Shown piece after piece: positions 30,298 through 39,218 of a DNA stretch of 55,777 bases (within the stretch, counting starts at the first letter, position 1; each line of letters begins with the position of its first letter). The DNA comes from Candidatus Altimarinota bacterium. GTDB taxonomy: Bacteria > Patescibacteriota > Gracilibacteria > JAHISY01. The position numbers and the translations under genes are program-made. The stretch covers positions 1-55,777 of the forward strand of contig JAQVAZ010000004.1 in NCBI GenBank assembly GCA_028690585.1, given 5' to 3'. Below the pieces are notes generated by a model. That model was not told where the DNA came from, did not search any database, and saw only the letters and a list, made by a program, of their open reading frames with translations.

Positions 30298-31142
30298 GCG
30301 AGAGAGAGGATTACGATTACGCTAATTCCCCAGAGAATCACGGAAGCCAGCAGTGGTTTATCTGTGAGTAATAATTCTGTCGGTGATTCGGCGGCGTTTT
30401 CTCCATCAATTAGCATCAGATAGCGTAGTAAGCCATAAACCACAATCGGAGTAGTGAAGATGAAGTAAGGAGATTGATTCGCTTGGAAAGTGTAAAAAAG
30501 ATAAGCGAGTAATACACACGGGAGAATAATTTTTGTAACGCTATCTAGAAAAGAGACAGTGTAGTTTTCCAAAACTTTGCGAGAGGCGCTACCAGCAGTT
30601 TTAGTTTCGCGGATGCGTTTACCCGTAGCGAGAAGCAAAGCAAGGAGAAAAGTTACCAGCAGCAACCAATTACTAATCGCCACGGCGATTACCAATCCAC
30701 CGGCGAATACACGCAAAACAAAACCCACTGAGATTACGAGTAAATCGATAATTACCAAATGCTTCAGTAGCAGTGAGTAACTGATTTGCAGTAAAGCATA
30801 ACCGAGGAGAATTCCGCCCACCGCAGGATTCAAAACAAAAGCTGCGCTGATTCCTCCACCCAAAAGAATGAAGCTTGTAATCGCAGCAATGCTTACGGGA
30901 AGTTTCCCACTCGCAATTGCGCGATGCTTCTTGGTAGGATGTAGCGCATCGCGCTTCCGATCAAAAATATCATTCAACAAATAGATTCCACTTGCTACTG
31001 CGCAGAAGATTCCAAAAACCATCATGGTTAATTCCACTTTCCCGATATCAGTAAATTCTTTTACAAAAATCAGCGGGATAAAAACGAAGAAGTTTTTGAT
31101 CCACTGTTTGATTCGCAGCGAAGAGAGGAGAGCTTTTAGCAT
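30294..31142 (-). CDS. UbiA-family decaprenyl-phosphate phosphoribosyltransferase-like enzyme
   Basis: 282 aa, eight to nine membrane helices. The first Asp-rich motif NDIFDRKRDALHPTKKHRAIASG is the form found in 5-phosphoribosyl-1-pyrophosphate:decaprenyl-phosphate transferase (Rv3806c type), rather than quinone UbiA. SWIRIKQW-like SLRIKQWIKN at the N-terminus agrees. The product, polyprenyl-phosphoribose, leads to lipid-linked arabinose or ribose for surface glycans. The GT-C protein and an SMR-type transporter follow, consistent with an envelope pentose pathway. Confidence 0.85.
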   Translation of the reverse strand: MLKALLSSLRIKQWIKNFFVFIPLIFVKEFTDIGKVELTMMVFGIFCAVASGIYLLNDIFDRKRDALHPTKKHRAIASGKLPVSIAAITSFILLGGGISAAFVLNPAVGGILLGYALLQISYSLLLKHLVIIDLLVISVGFVLRVFAGGLVIAVAISNWLLLVTFLLALLLATGKRIRETKTAGSASRKVLENYTVSFLDSVTKIILPCVLLAYLFYTFQANQSPYFIFTTPIVVYGLLRYLMLIDGENAAESPTELLLTDKPLLASVILWGISVIVILSLA

Positions 31143-31149
31143 TTCGCTA

Positions 31150-31155
31150 ATTTTA
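31150..31155 (-). promoter_or_regulatory. -10 of the UbiA-family gene, built on a stop codon
   Basis: Minus-strand TGTAAAAT: the hexamer TAAAAT begins with the TAA stop of the GIY-YIG gene and ends 7 nt before ATG 31142. Confidence 0.55.
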
Positions 31156-31404
31156 CACTGATTTCTTTCTCAGTAGCTTTTCTTTCGCTTCGCGCTTCCA
31201 GCTTTTTACTTCTGCTTCGCGCTGCATCGCTGCACTTTTACTTTCAAATTCCTCTGAGTAAATAATCTTCACAGGTTTCCGCGCAGCGGTGTATTTCGCA
31301 CCTTTGCCGAGATTGTGTTGCGCTTCGCGTTTCTCGAGATTCACTGTGTAGCCAGAATAAAGAGAATTATCACAGCAGCGCGCGATGTAGAAGAAATGTT
31401 GCAA
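31153..31404 (-). CDS. GIY-YIG domain nuclease-like protein
   Basis: 83 aa, a stand-alone GIY-YIG domain of the YhbQ/UPF0213 kind. FYIARCCDNSLYSGYT holds the (G/F)YI...YxGYT motif, followed by R26 in EKREAQHN, KYTAARKPV and a final Glu (residues ~55-62). Function of these small proteins is uncertain (DNA repair or mobile-element remnants). Basic C-terminal tail. It is first in the run leading to the UbiA-family gene. Confidence 0.85.
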   Translation of the reverse strand: MQHFFYIARCCDNSLYSGYTVNLEKREAQHNLGKGAKYTAARKPVKIIYSEEFESKSAAMQREAEVKSWKREAKEKLLRKKSV

Positions 31405-31663
31405 GAATTAAGGAGTAAGAACAAAGGATTAAGAAGGAATATGGAATATGGAATAAGGCAGCTAGAAAAGTTATGCTAAAGAAATTTTAATGGTGGAAGT
31501 CTTCTCTATTCTCTGTCAGAACTCAACGGTTAGCTTTCTTGCCGAAGAATTAAGGATAAGGAAAAGATTAAGAATCAAGGAAAATTTTGCTAAGAATTTA
31601 TAAAAGCCCTAATTCTTCTCCTTAATCTTATTTCTTAATTCTAGTTTTGCGTCAGCAAAATTT
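31405..31663. repeat. Intergenic region packed with GGATTAAG-type repeats and inverted repeats
   Basis: No gene seen. Variants of GGATTAAGAATTAAG occur repeatedly (31405-31440, 31545-31580) and in inverted orientation (31610-31642). AAAATTTTGCT (31581-31591) and AGCAAAATTTT (31654-31664) form the arms of an 84-nt inverted repeat. TTTTGC-GTCA-GCAAAA just beside tRNA-Met could terminate it. Confidence 0.65.
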
Positions 31664-31740
31664 TGGTGGCACAGGGTGGAGTTGAACCACCGACCTCGGG
31701 CTTATGAGTCCCACGCTCTAACCAACTGAGCTACTGTGCC
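31664..31740 (-). tRNA. tRNA-Met (CAT), elongator type
   Basis: 77 nt with CCA. Acceptor GGCACAG/CTGTGCC pairs fully, so it is not an initiator (which needs a mismatched first pair). Anticodon loop CTCATAA. The 5' half GGCACAGTAGCTCAGTTGGTTAGAGC follows E. coli elongator tRNA-Met. The last anticodon-stem pair is an A-G mismatch. Confidence 0.88.
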
Positions 31741-31796
31741 AAATGTTGGTTGATTTTATCTGCCTTCGCGAAAAACTTCCAGTGTCAGCTAGAATA

Positions 31797-33293
31797 ATGG
31801 ATGTGAAACAACCCTCTCGGAGTTTTCTGACGATTCTCACACTTTTGGCTTTTTTGGGTGGGGTGGGGTTAGCTTCATTCTTTTTGCTGGATCTCACTTG
31901 GTTGCTGGGAATTATTAGTGTGGGATTTTTAGCTGCGCTGCTGGGTAAGAAATTCCCTCCAGTTTTGCTGGTGGGTATGGTTTTAGTCGGTAGTGGAATC
32001 GGGATGTTGCGCTACAATTTCGCGCTTCAGGATAATTCTCCACATCCACTTTCCCAATTTAACGATATCGAGAGAGAAGTTACGCTTACGGGTGAAATAA
32101 TCGCTGAGCCGGATAGTAGAAGCAACCACACCAAATACAATTTGGAAATTTCTAGCTGGAGTGATGGAATTGTAGAGAAGTTTGTTTCCGGCAGAGTTTT
32201 AATCAAAACGCAGAAGCTGCCAGAATATTTTTACGGTGACGAATTAAGTTTGCGTGGGAAAATTCAAACTCCGTTTGAAACGGATGAGTTTAGCTACCGC
32301 GATTATCTCGCGCGTAATGGAATCAAATCAGTGATGTATTATCCGAGCTTAAAAAAAATTTCCTCGGGCAACGGGAATATTTTTCTCGCTGCGATGTATC
32401 GATTCAAAGCAGCTTTCGAAGCGAAGCTGAATCAAATTTATCCAGAGCCACACGCGAGTTTCATGGCAGGATTGCTGATTGGCTCGAGGAGAGGAATTTC
32501 TGAATCCGTGATGGATGACTTCAATACAACTGGTCTTACCCACATCATTGCTATTTCGGGTTACAACATTGCGTTGGTGATTGCGTTGATTACAGGATTA
32601 TTCGGTAGTCTACTTCCACGCAAGTGGCAGTTTCCCGTGGCTTTGATTTTTGTAACTGTTTTCACACTGCTTGTCGGCGCGAATGCTGCGGTGGTGAGGG
32701 CTGCTATCATGGGGTTGCTTGCTTTCTTCGCTTTAACTATCGGGCGGCAATACCATGTGGGATTAGCAATTACACTTACAGCCGCTGCGATGATTCTCTG
32801 GAATCCCTACACATTGCAGGATGTTTCCTTTCAGCTTTCTTTCGCTGCGGTTTTGGGATTGATGTTTATCTCTCCGCTGCTAGAAAAATATCTCGCATGG
32901 ATTCCAAATAAATTCGCTGTCAGGGAAAGTCTCCTCATGACTTTTTCGGCGCAGGTGACAGCGGTGCCGCTGATTGTTTTTTATTTCGCGCGGTTGAGTT
33001 TGATTTCACCCATCGCGAATGTTTTGGTTGCGCCAGCGATTCCACTCGCGATGTTGCTTGGTGCGCTTTCGATTATCGCTGGTTGGATTTTCCTCCCTGC
33101 AGGAATCCTCATCGGTTTCCTCGCTTATGGTTTGCTTACTTACATTCTCAAGGTGGCAGAGTGGGGAGCAGCGTTGCCTTTTGCGAGTCTCGCGGTAAAT
33201 AACTTTACTTTTGCTTTGGTGATAATTTATTACGCAGCGCTAATTGGGTTTTTGGTTTGGAAATATAACTTTCAAGCAAAGAAGATTTTATAA
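31797..33293 (+). CDS. comEC: ComEC/Rec2-family DNA uptake channel
   Basis: 498 aa from ATG 31797 (MDVKQPSRSF); a start at 31743, 3 nt from the tRNA, would add 18 residues and is less likely. Two N-terminal helices, a DUF4131-type soluble beta domain (~80-190), then the Competence domain with HIIAISGYNIALVIALI, VGANAAVVRAAIMG and FQLSFAAVLGLMFISP. The C-terminal metallo-beta-lactamase-like domain of full-length ComEC is absent. It forms the inner-membrane pore for single-stranded DNA during transformation. No other com gene is in the window. Confidence 0.92.
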   Translation: MDVKQPSRSFLTILTLLAFLGGVGLASFFLLDLTWLLGIISVGFLAALLGKKFPPVLLVGMVLVGSGIGMLRYNFALQDNSPHPLSQFNDIEREVTLTGEIIAEPDSRSNHTKYNLEISSWSDGIVEKFVSGRVLIKTQKLPEYFYGDELSLRGKIQTPFETDEFSYRDYLARNGIKSVMYYPSLKKISSGNGNIFLAAMYRFKAAFEAKLNQIYPEPHASFMAGLLIGSRRGISESVMDDFNTTGLTHIIAISGYNIALVIALITGLFGSLLPRKWQFPVALIFVTVFTLLVGANAAVVRAAIMGLLAFFALTIGRQYHVGLAITLTAAAMILWNPYTLQDVSFQLSFAAVLGLMFISPLLEKYLAWIPNKFAVRESLLMTFSAQVTAVPLIVFYFARLSLISPIANVLVAPAIPLAMLLGALSIIAGWIFLPAGILIGFLAYGLLTYILKVAEWGAALPFASLAVNNFTFALVIIYYAALIGFLVWKYNFQAKKIL

Positions 33294-33297
33294 AAAA

Positions 33298-33316
33298 GAC
33301 GCCCCAGCGGGGCGTC
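33298..33316 (-). terminator. Terminator of the minus-strand malic enzyme run
   Basis: GACGCCCC-AGC-GGGGCGTC, flanked by AAAAAA on the plus strand, which is a T run for minus-strand transcripts. Confidence 0.85.
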
Positions 33317-33385
33317 TCTACATATACTATTTTTAAGGCTCAAACAATTACAACAGTTAGAACAATTTGAACATTTAGAACTTTT

Positions 33386-34528
33386 CTAGATCGCCTTCTT
33401 CACTGCAGCAGCAACTTTCTTCGCAACACTTTTATCCAGCGCTTTTGGAATGATGCAATTCGCTGTCGGTTTTTTCACGCAACCGGCGATAGCCAGCGCA
33501 GCTGCGAGTTTCATCTTTTCTGTAATCTTCGCGCGAGAATCTAGCGCTGCGCGGAAAACTCCGGGAAACGCCAACACATTATTAATCTGATTCGGGAAAT
33601 CACTTCGGCCAGTGGCGATTACGGTTGCGCCAGCTTTCTTTGCTGCATCTGGGAGAATCTCTGGATTGGGATTCGCCAGCGCAAAGACAATCGCATTCTG
33701 ATTCATTACTTTTACCATCTCAGGCTTAAGTGCATCTTTCACACTTACTCCGATGAAAACATCTGCATGCTTCAGCGCTTCCGCAAGATTACCTTTCACT
33801 CCTGAAGCATTCGTAAATTTTGCCAACTCAGCTTTCGTCGAATTCATATTTTCTTTTCTCTCCGCATAGATACTGCCCACCGTATCACAAACGATAATTT
33901 CTCCTACTCCATATTTTCGCAGCAACTTCGCAATCGCTACTCCTGCGCTGCCTGCGCCATTTATCACGATTCTTAAACTCGCGAGAGGTTTCTTCACTAC
34001 TTTCGCAGCGTTGATTAATCCAGCTAAAACTACGATGGCAGTGCCGTGTTGATCATCGTGGAAAACTGGAATATCCAAACGCTTCTTCAGCTCTTCTTCA
34101 ATCTCGAAGCAGCGTGGCGCAGAAATATCTTCGAGATTCACTCCACCGTAAGCTGGCGCGAGTGCCTCTACGATTTCAATAATTTTTTTCGGATCTTGAG
34201 TAGCGAGGCAAATTGGAATGCAGTTGATACCAGCGAATTCTTTAAACAATAAACTCTTGCCTTCCATCACAGGCAGAGATGCTTCCGCGCCGATATTTCC
34301 CAATCCCAAAACTGCGCTACCATCGGTAACGATTAGGATAGTGTTTCCTTTCCAGGTGTAATCAAAAACTTTGCTTTTATCTTTCGCGATTTCGAGGCAA
34401 GGCGCCGCTACTCCTGGAGTGTAGGCGAGTTTCAGATTCGCAGCGGTGAGTTTGCTTTTTGTTTTCACTTCAATCTTCCCGCGTAAGCGTTTGTGAAAAG
34501 CGATTGCTTGTTTGCTGATATCAGCCAT
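33386..34528 (-). CDS. maeB: Malic enzyme (NAD(P)-dependent, decarboxylating)
   Basis: 380 aa, the short bacterial form without the phosphotransacetylase-like extension. TDGSAVLGLGNIGAEASLPVMEGK, FHDDQHGTAIV and NGAGSAGVAIAKLL (nucleotide-binding) are intact. It converts malate to pyruvate and CO2, yielding NAD(P)H. It follows trxB with the stop codon touching its ATG, so NAD(P)H supply and thioredoxin reductase are co-expressed. Symbol is generic; NAD versus NADP preference is not decidable. Confidence 0.93.
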   Translation of the reverse strand: MADISKQAIAFHKRLRGKIEVKTKSKLTAANLKLAYTPGVAAPCLEIAKDKSKVFDYTWKGNTILIVTDGSAVLGLGNIGAEASLPVMEGKSLLFKEFAGINCIPICLATQDPKKIIEIVEALAPAYGGVNLEDISAPRCFEIEEELKKRLDIPVFHDDQHGTAIVVLAGLINAAKVVKKPLASLRIVINGAGSAGVAIAKLLRKYGVGEIIVCDTVGSIYAERKENMNSTKAELAKFTNASGVKGNLAEALKHADVFIGVSVKDALKPEMVKVMNQNAIVFALANPNPEILPDAAKKAGATVIATGRSDFPNQINNVLAFPGVFRAALDSRAKITEKMKLAAALAIAGCVKKPTANCIIPKALDKSVAKKVAAAVKKAI

Positions 34529-35419
34529 TTATTTAGAAATAAATTCAAAAGCTTGATTTGCTGCATGCGCACCTTCCGCTACTCCAGTGATTGCTTGTTT
34601 CCAATCCGCATCGGTGACATCACCCGCTGCGAAAACTCCCGCTACATTCGTTTGCCCGAAGCGATTAATTTTAATCTCACCTTTTGCATTCAGCTCACAA
34701 CCAAGTTGCTTACCGATTTCGTTATTCGCGATTCTACCCACCTCTACAAAGACGCCACTGAGTTTCAAGTCTTCACCACTGTCTAGCTTCACGCCTTCCA
34801 CAGAGTTGCTTCCATAAATCTCAGTGATATTCACACAGCATTTTATTTCAATATTTTTCTCTGCCTCCATTCTCCTGATATTGATTGGCTCAGCGCGCAG
34901 CTTCTCACCACGATAGAGAATGATTACTTTTGCTGCGTGTTTTGCCGCGACTAAGCTTTCCTTCACGGCGCTATCGCTACCACCGACGATTGCCACAGTT
35001 TTGCCTTTGAAGAAAGCGGCATCACAAGTCGCACAATAACTCACACCGCGATTGGTAAATTCTTTTTCGCCTTTCACTTCAAGTTTCCGATGATTTGTGC
35101 CAGTGGCGATTATTACGCTACGCGCTTCCACACTTTCTTTTCCAAGTTTCACGCGAAAGCCTTTCTCAATTTTTTCTACGCCTTCGACTTTCTCATTGCG
35201 GAATTCTGCTTTCAGACTTTCTGCATGCGTGAGAAGTTTTTGCGCTAACTCAAAACCCGAAAGGGAAATGAAACCCGGATAATTTTCCACAAGATGCGTT
35301 TGCGTAATCGCGCCTCCAGGTAATTCTCCAATTACGAGAGTCTGCATCTCAAATCTCCGCGCATAAACCGCAGCGCCGAGGCCAGCTACTCCGCTGCCGA
35401 TGATTACAACATCATACAT
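34529..35419 (-). CDS. trxB: Thioredoxin reductase
   Basis: 296 aa. FAD motif GSGVAGLGAAVYA at the N-terminus, redox pair CATC (CATCDAAFF; the usual third residue after D is Gly), NADPH motif VGGSDSAVKE and the C-terminal FAAGDVTD. It transfers electrons from NADPH to thioredoxin. The gap to the upstream rseP stop is 6 nt. In this clade the family can also use ferredoxin or other donors, so thioredoxin is inferred. Confidence 0.93.
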   Translation of the reverse strand: MYDVVIIGSGVAGLGAAVYARRFEMQTLVIGELPGGAITQTHLVENYPGFISLSGFELAQKLLTHAESLKAEFRNEKVEGVEKIEKGFRVKLGKESVEARSVIIATGTNHRKLEVKGEKEFTNRGVSYCATCDAAFFKGKTVAIVGGSDSAVKESLVAAKHAAKVIILYRGEKLRAEPINIRRMEAEKNIEIKCCVNITEIYGSNSVEGVKLDSGEDLKLSGVFVEVGRIANNEIGKQLGCELNAKGEIKINRFGQTNVAGVFAAGDVTDADWKQAITGVAEGAHAANQAFEFISK

Positions 35420-35425
35420 ACATTT

Positions 35426-36532
35426 TTATTTAAAGATATCTTGCCAAGAAATCACTGCAATCAAACCGAGGAGAATTATGTATCCCGCGAAGTGAATATA
35501 AGCTTCCGCTTTTGGATTCGCGCGGTAGCGAGTAATCAATTCAAAAAGCAAGAAAAGTAATCTGCCACCATCTAGCGCAGGAATCGGGAGAATATTGAAA
35601 ATTGCGAGAGTAATCGAAAGCATCGCCGCGAAATTCAACAGCGCAATGAAGCTACTCGCGCGGTAAAAAGTTTCCTTCGCGATGGCGACTGGCCCACCAA
35701 TATCCGCAGGCAGCTTCCCATGTAAAACACTTCCAAATAAACTGCCGATACTGCCAACGATTAATTTCGTCAGGCGGATAGTTTCTATCCCAGCTTCTTT
35801 CACCGCAGTCGGGAAAGGGTAGCGCAGAGTCACTGACATCAGCGGTTGTGTGAATTCCACTCCAATCAAACCTTCGCTACTAGGAGTTACTTTCACTTCA
35901 AACTCATAATCTCTGCGAGTGATTGAGAGAGTGGTGGTTTTATCCGCTTGGTTTTTTAGCGCTTGCTGGAGAATCTCACCAGAGGTGATTGGCTCACCAT
36001 TCACTTTGGAAATGAAATCATATTTTTTAATCTCGGAAGTCTCCGCGATTCCGTCAGGTGTTACTGCATTTACTAAAACTCCAAGCAGGCGATTATCCAC
36101 CACTTGCGCTTGCGGATTTTCCGCCAGCATCTGATTCACATTTTCAGGAGAAGCGAGTTGGCTGCTACCAATCGAGAAAACCGCAACCAATAAAATAAAA
36201 CCAAGAAGAAAATTCATCGTTACTCCAGCGATTACGATGATGATGCGTTTCCAGACAGCGATAGCAGCGAAAGAATCTTTTTCTTTCAGTAGCTTATTTG
36301 TGACTGCATCTTCACCTTTCATTCTCACGAAACCTCCGAGAGGCAACCAATTCAGCGTGTATTCAGTTTTGTGTTTATCCTTGAAAAGCACTTTTGCTTT
36401 TGGGGGCATTCCTAATCCAAATTCCTCCACCTTCACCCCAAAGAAGCGCGCAGCCGTAAAATGGCCGCCTTCGTGAATGAGAATCAGCAAAGAAAAAATA
36501 ACAAGGAAAGCGCAGATAGCGATGAAGAGCAT
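35426..36532 (-). CDS. rseP: RseP-type site-2 intramembrane metalloprotease
   Basis: 368 aa. The zinc motif HEGGHF (HExxH form) is in the first membrane helix, the PLGGFVRMKGED loop follows, a PDZ domain spans about residues 150-250, and the C-terminal NILPIPALDGG supplies the third zinc ligand. It cleaves membrane-anchored regulators or signal peptides within the membrane. It sits between frr and trxB, a typical position after frr in many bacteria. Confidence 0.94.
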   Translation of the reverse strand: MLFIAICAFLVIFSLLILIHEGGHFTAARFFGVKVEEFGLGMPPKAKVLFKDKHKTEYTLNWLPLGGFVRMKGEDAVTNKLLKEKDSFAAIAVWKRIIIVIAGVTMNFLLGFILLVAVFSIGSSQLASPENVNQMLAENPQAQVVDNRLLGVLVNAVTPDGIAETSEIKKYDFISKVNGEPITSGEILQQALKNQADKTTTLSITRRDYEFEVKVTPSSEGLIGVEFTQPLMSVTLRYPFPTAVKEAGIETIRLTKLIVGSIGSLFGSVLHGKLPADIGGPVAIAKETFYRASSFIALLNFAAMLSITLAIFNILPIPALDGGRLLFLLFELITRYRANPKAEAYIHFAGYIILLGLIAVISWQDIFK

Positions 36533-36554
36533 TGAGAGTGTTTAGAGCTTCGCT

Positions 36555-36563
36555 ATTTTAGCA
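36555..36563 (-). promoter_or_regulatory. Extended -10 of rseP
   Basis: Minus-strand TGCTAAAAT, 22 nt before ATG 36532. Confidence 0.55.
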
Positions 36564-36593
36564 AAAGAATCGAGGAGAGGTTGGCAAAAAAGC

Positions 36594-37154
36594 CTAAACC
36601 TTCATCAACTCAGCTTCCTTCTTTTTGGCATCCTCCTCAATTTTTTTATTCGTAGCATCAACTTTTTCCTGCAACTGTTTCTCGAAGACAGCGAGAATAT
36701 CTTCACCGATTTCATTGGCGGCTTTTGCTTGCTTCGCTTTATTTTTTGCATCCTCGCGGATTCTCCTTACGACGATACGCGCATTTTCTTCCATGCTGCC
36801 TACCAATTTTGTTAAATCTCTTCTCCTTTCTTCTGTTAGTGGTGGCACATTCAATATAATTCTCACTCCATCATTATTCGGATTCAATCCCAAGCTGCTA
36901 TCGCGAATCGCTTTCTCGATTTTGCTGAGATTACTTTTATCCCAAGGCTCGATGAAGATAGTTTTGCTATCTGGAATCATCACATTCGCGAGATTCTTCA
37001 CAGGCTGCATGCTGCCATACACTTCTGCCTGTAGGCCTTCCACGAGGCTGGCGCTGGCTCTGCCAATCTGCAAGCCAGATAATTCTTGCTGCAAATGCTC
37101 GACAGATTTATCGAGTTGCTCAGAAGTAGTTTTGAGTAGCGCAGAAGTATCCAT
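36594..37154 (-). CDS. frr: Ribosome recycling factor
   Basis: 186 aa. The three-helix bundle and its beta domain are full length, with LQIGRASASLVEGLQAEVYG, IPDSKTIFIEPWDKS and NVPPLTEERRRDLTK all typical. It splits the post-termination ribosome with EF-G. It lies 54 nt behind pyrH, the widely conserved pyrH-frr order. Confidence 0.97.
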   Translation of the reverse strand: MDTSALLKTTSEQLDKSVEHLQQELSGLQIGRASASLVEGLQAEVYGSMQPVKNLANVMIPDSKTIFIEPWDKSNLSKIEKAIRDSSLGLNPNNDGVRIILNVPPLTEERRRDLTKLVGSMEENARIVVRRIREDAKNKAKQAKAANEIGEDILAVFEKQLQEKVDATNKKIEEDAKKKEAELMKV

Positions 37155-37176
37155 AACAATTAATTAAGTAGGTAGA

Positions 37177-37182
37177 ATTTTA
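37177..37182 (-). promoter_or_regulatory. -10 of frr
   Basis: Minus-strand TAAAAT, 22 nt before ATG 37154; leader without Shine-Dalgarno. Confidence 0.45.
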
Positions 37183-37208
37183 GGTTACCAGAGAAGAAGA
37201 GTAAATGC

Positions 37209-37919
37209 TTAGCGAATCAAAGTGCCGATGTCTTCACCGCTAGCCGCTTTCAAAAGTAATCCTGCTTTCCCGAAGTTGAAAACTGCGAGTGGGATTTTTT
37301 TCTTCTCGAGAATCTCGAAAGCTTTCAGATCCATCACTCCATATTTTTTTGCAATCGTTTCTTTGTAAGTGAGTTGTTTCAAGAGTTTCGCTTTCCGATT
37401 CTTCCTTGGATCGGAATCATATACTCCATCTACATTGGTAGCTTTGAGAATTCTCTCGCAGCGCATTTCTACTGCGCGCATCGCAGCAGCTGTATCGGTA
37501 GTGACAAAAGGTTTACCAGTGCCACCACTCAAAACTACTACTCCACCTTTTCCCATCACTTTGCGCGCTTTTGCGATGCTGTAAGGTTGCGTGATTTCAC
37601 TTGGAGACTTCACCGCAGAAAAAACTTCTGCGTTGATTTCCAAATCTTTCAGCGCAGCAGTGAGAACCACACCATTGAAAACAGTTGCTAGCATTCCTAG
37701 GTAATCGGAATTTACGCGTGGCAGGGAAGTGAGTTTTTGGTTATCGCGGAATCGCCACACATTGCCACCACCGATTACGATTGCTACTGCGATGCCTTTG
37801 CGATTCACTGCAGCGATTTGCTGCGCAACGCGCTGAAGTTTCTTGTAATCCACTCCACCACTTCCAAGAGATTCACCAGAGAGTTTCAAGAGAATGCGCG
37901 GATAGGTTTTGGTTTTCAT
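37209..37919 (-). CDS. pyrH: Uridylate kinase
   Basis: 236 aa of the amino acid kinase fold. RILLKLSGESLG, VIGGGNVWR, VVLSGGTGKPFVTTDTAAAMRA and KATNVDGVYDSDPRKN are diagnostic of bacterial UMP kinase, which makes UDP and is usually GTP-activated. Its ATG overlaps the lysA stop (ATGA), giving translational coupling without a Shine-Dalgarno. Confidence 0.96.
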   Translation of the reverse strand: MKTKTYPRILLKLSGESLGSGGVDYKKLQRVAQQIAAVNRKGIAVAIVIGGGNVWRFRDNQKLTSLPRVNSDYLGMLATVFNGVVLTAALKDLEINAEVFSAVKSPSEITQPYSIAKARKVMGKGGVVVLSGGTGKPFVTTDTAAAMRAVEMRCERILKATNVDGVYDSDPRKNRKAKLLKQLTYKETIAKKYGVMDLKAFEILEKKKIPLAVFNFGKAGLLLKAASGEDIGTLIR

Positions 37920-39217
37920 TTCTGGAGATATTTAGGAAGCGTTTGTTTGCCGATGATTTCGCTTAGAGTTTCTCTCTCGCGAATTATTCGCGCTTCTTTA
38001 CCTTTCACAAGAATCTCGGCTGGCCTCGCGCGATTATTATACTGACTACTCATCACAAATCCGTAAGAGCCAACATCGAGAATCGCAACTAAATCTCCTT
38101 CTACAATTTTCGGCAGGATTCTGCCTTTTGCAAATTGGTCGGTATTTTCACACGCTGGGCCGACTACTGAAACTTTCTCTTTTTTATTCTGATTCAAATC
38201 ACTCGCATTCAGAATCTCATGGTAAGCACCATACATCGCCGGCCTCACGAGAGTCTGCATACCAGCATCTACTCCCACGAAATTTTTACCATACATGCGT
38301 TTCAGTGTATGCACTTTCGTCAGCAAAACTCCTGCATCACCGACGAGATATCTGCCTGGCTCCAGCATTAGCTTCGGATTTCCTAGTTTATTTTTCTTCA
38401 CCGCAGCGGTAAAAGTTTTCGCAATGTTTTTGATTATCCAATCAATCGGCAGCGGTTTTTCTTTAGGCGAGTAGGGAATCCCGAGGCCTCCACCGATATC
38501 GATAAATTCAAATTCGATGCCAACTTCTTTCACAATTCTCGTTGCGATTTCCATCAGCTTCGCGGTGATGGCTGGGAAATATTTTGGATTCAAAACTCCG
38601 CTGCCAGTCATCATGTGTAAACCAAATCTTTTCACTCCTGCTTTCTTCGCTGCGCGATAAGCTGCTACTGCATCATCTGCTTCCACCCCAAATTTTGCTT
38701 CTGGGCCAGCGAATACCAAGCCAGAAAATTTTCCGTCTCCCATACCTGGATTCACACGCATCGAAAAGAGTGGTGGTTTCCCAAATTTCAAACAGCGCAG
38801 CGCGGAGGAAAGCGCATCGAAGTTAAACGCAACCTTATGCTGCAAGCCTTGTTGCAATTCTGTATCAGAGTGGTAAATCCCTGAGTAGAGAATTTTCTCC
38901 TGCGAAAATCTAACTCGCTTCGCTAACTCTACCTCTGCGATGCAACTCGCATCAGCGCCGAGGCCTTCGCTACGGATGATTGAAAGCACCGAAAGATTAC
39001 TATTCGCTTTCACTGCATAATAGAGTTGATGATGCGGAATGTATTTTTGCAGTGCATTTTTCAATCTCTGGATATTACTGCGAATCCGTGTCTCGGAATA
39101 TACATAAAGTGGAGTGGAGAATTTCTCTGCGAGAGTTTCACTATTTACTCCCTCGATAAAAAGTTTTCCTGCGCGATTAGCTAAAAAGTCACGATTACGA
39201 AACATCTTATCTTCCAT
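37916..39217 (-). CDS. lysA: Diaminopimelate decarboxylase
   Basis: 433 aa with start at ATG 39217 (MEDKMF), 1 nt after the TPR gene stop; ATG 39205 is the alternative. Alanine racemase-like fold III PLP barrel: the Schiff-base Lys is in YAVKANSN, GGGLG binds phosphate, EPGRYLVGDAG and GPACENTDQFA are active-site loops. It makes lysine from meso-diaminopimelate. The segment LHMMTGSGVLNP replaces the usual HIGSQ, as in some CPR and archaeal members. Carboxynorspermidine-type decarboxylases share this fold and are the alternative. Confidence 0.88.
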   Translation of the reverse strand: MEDKMFRNRDFLANRAGKLFIEGVNSETLAEKFSTPLYVYSETRIRSNIQRLKNALQKYIPHHQLYYAVKANSNLSVLSIIRSEGLGADASCIAEVELAKRVRFSQEKILYSGIYHSDTELQQGLQHKVAFNFDALSSALRCLKFGKPPLFSMRVNPGMGDGKFSGLVFAGPEAKFGVEADDAVAAYRAAKKAGVKRFGLHMMTGSGVLNPKYFPAITAKLMEIATRIVKEVGIEFEFIDIGGGLGIPYSPKEKPLPIDWIIKNIAKTFTAAVKKNKLGNPKLMLEPGRYLVGDAGVLLTKVHTLKRMYGKNFVGVDAGMQTLVRPAMYGAYHEILNASDLNQNKKEKVSVVGPACENTDQFAKGRILPKIVEGDLVAILDVGSYGFVMSSQYNNRARPAEILVKGKEARIIRERETLSEIIGKQTLPKYLQK

Positions 39218-39218
39218 C

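Noticed and set aside
31405-31663. CRISPR array
   Set aside because: The repeats are irregular in length and spacing, low in complexity and partly inverted; no cas gene is present in the window.
31491-31740. A fourth RNA-3'-end element after tRNA-Met
   Set aside because: A CCACCA lies 173 bp downstream on the minus strand, but the preceding bases do not match the tRNA 3' end and the core hairpin is missing.
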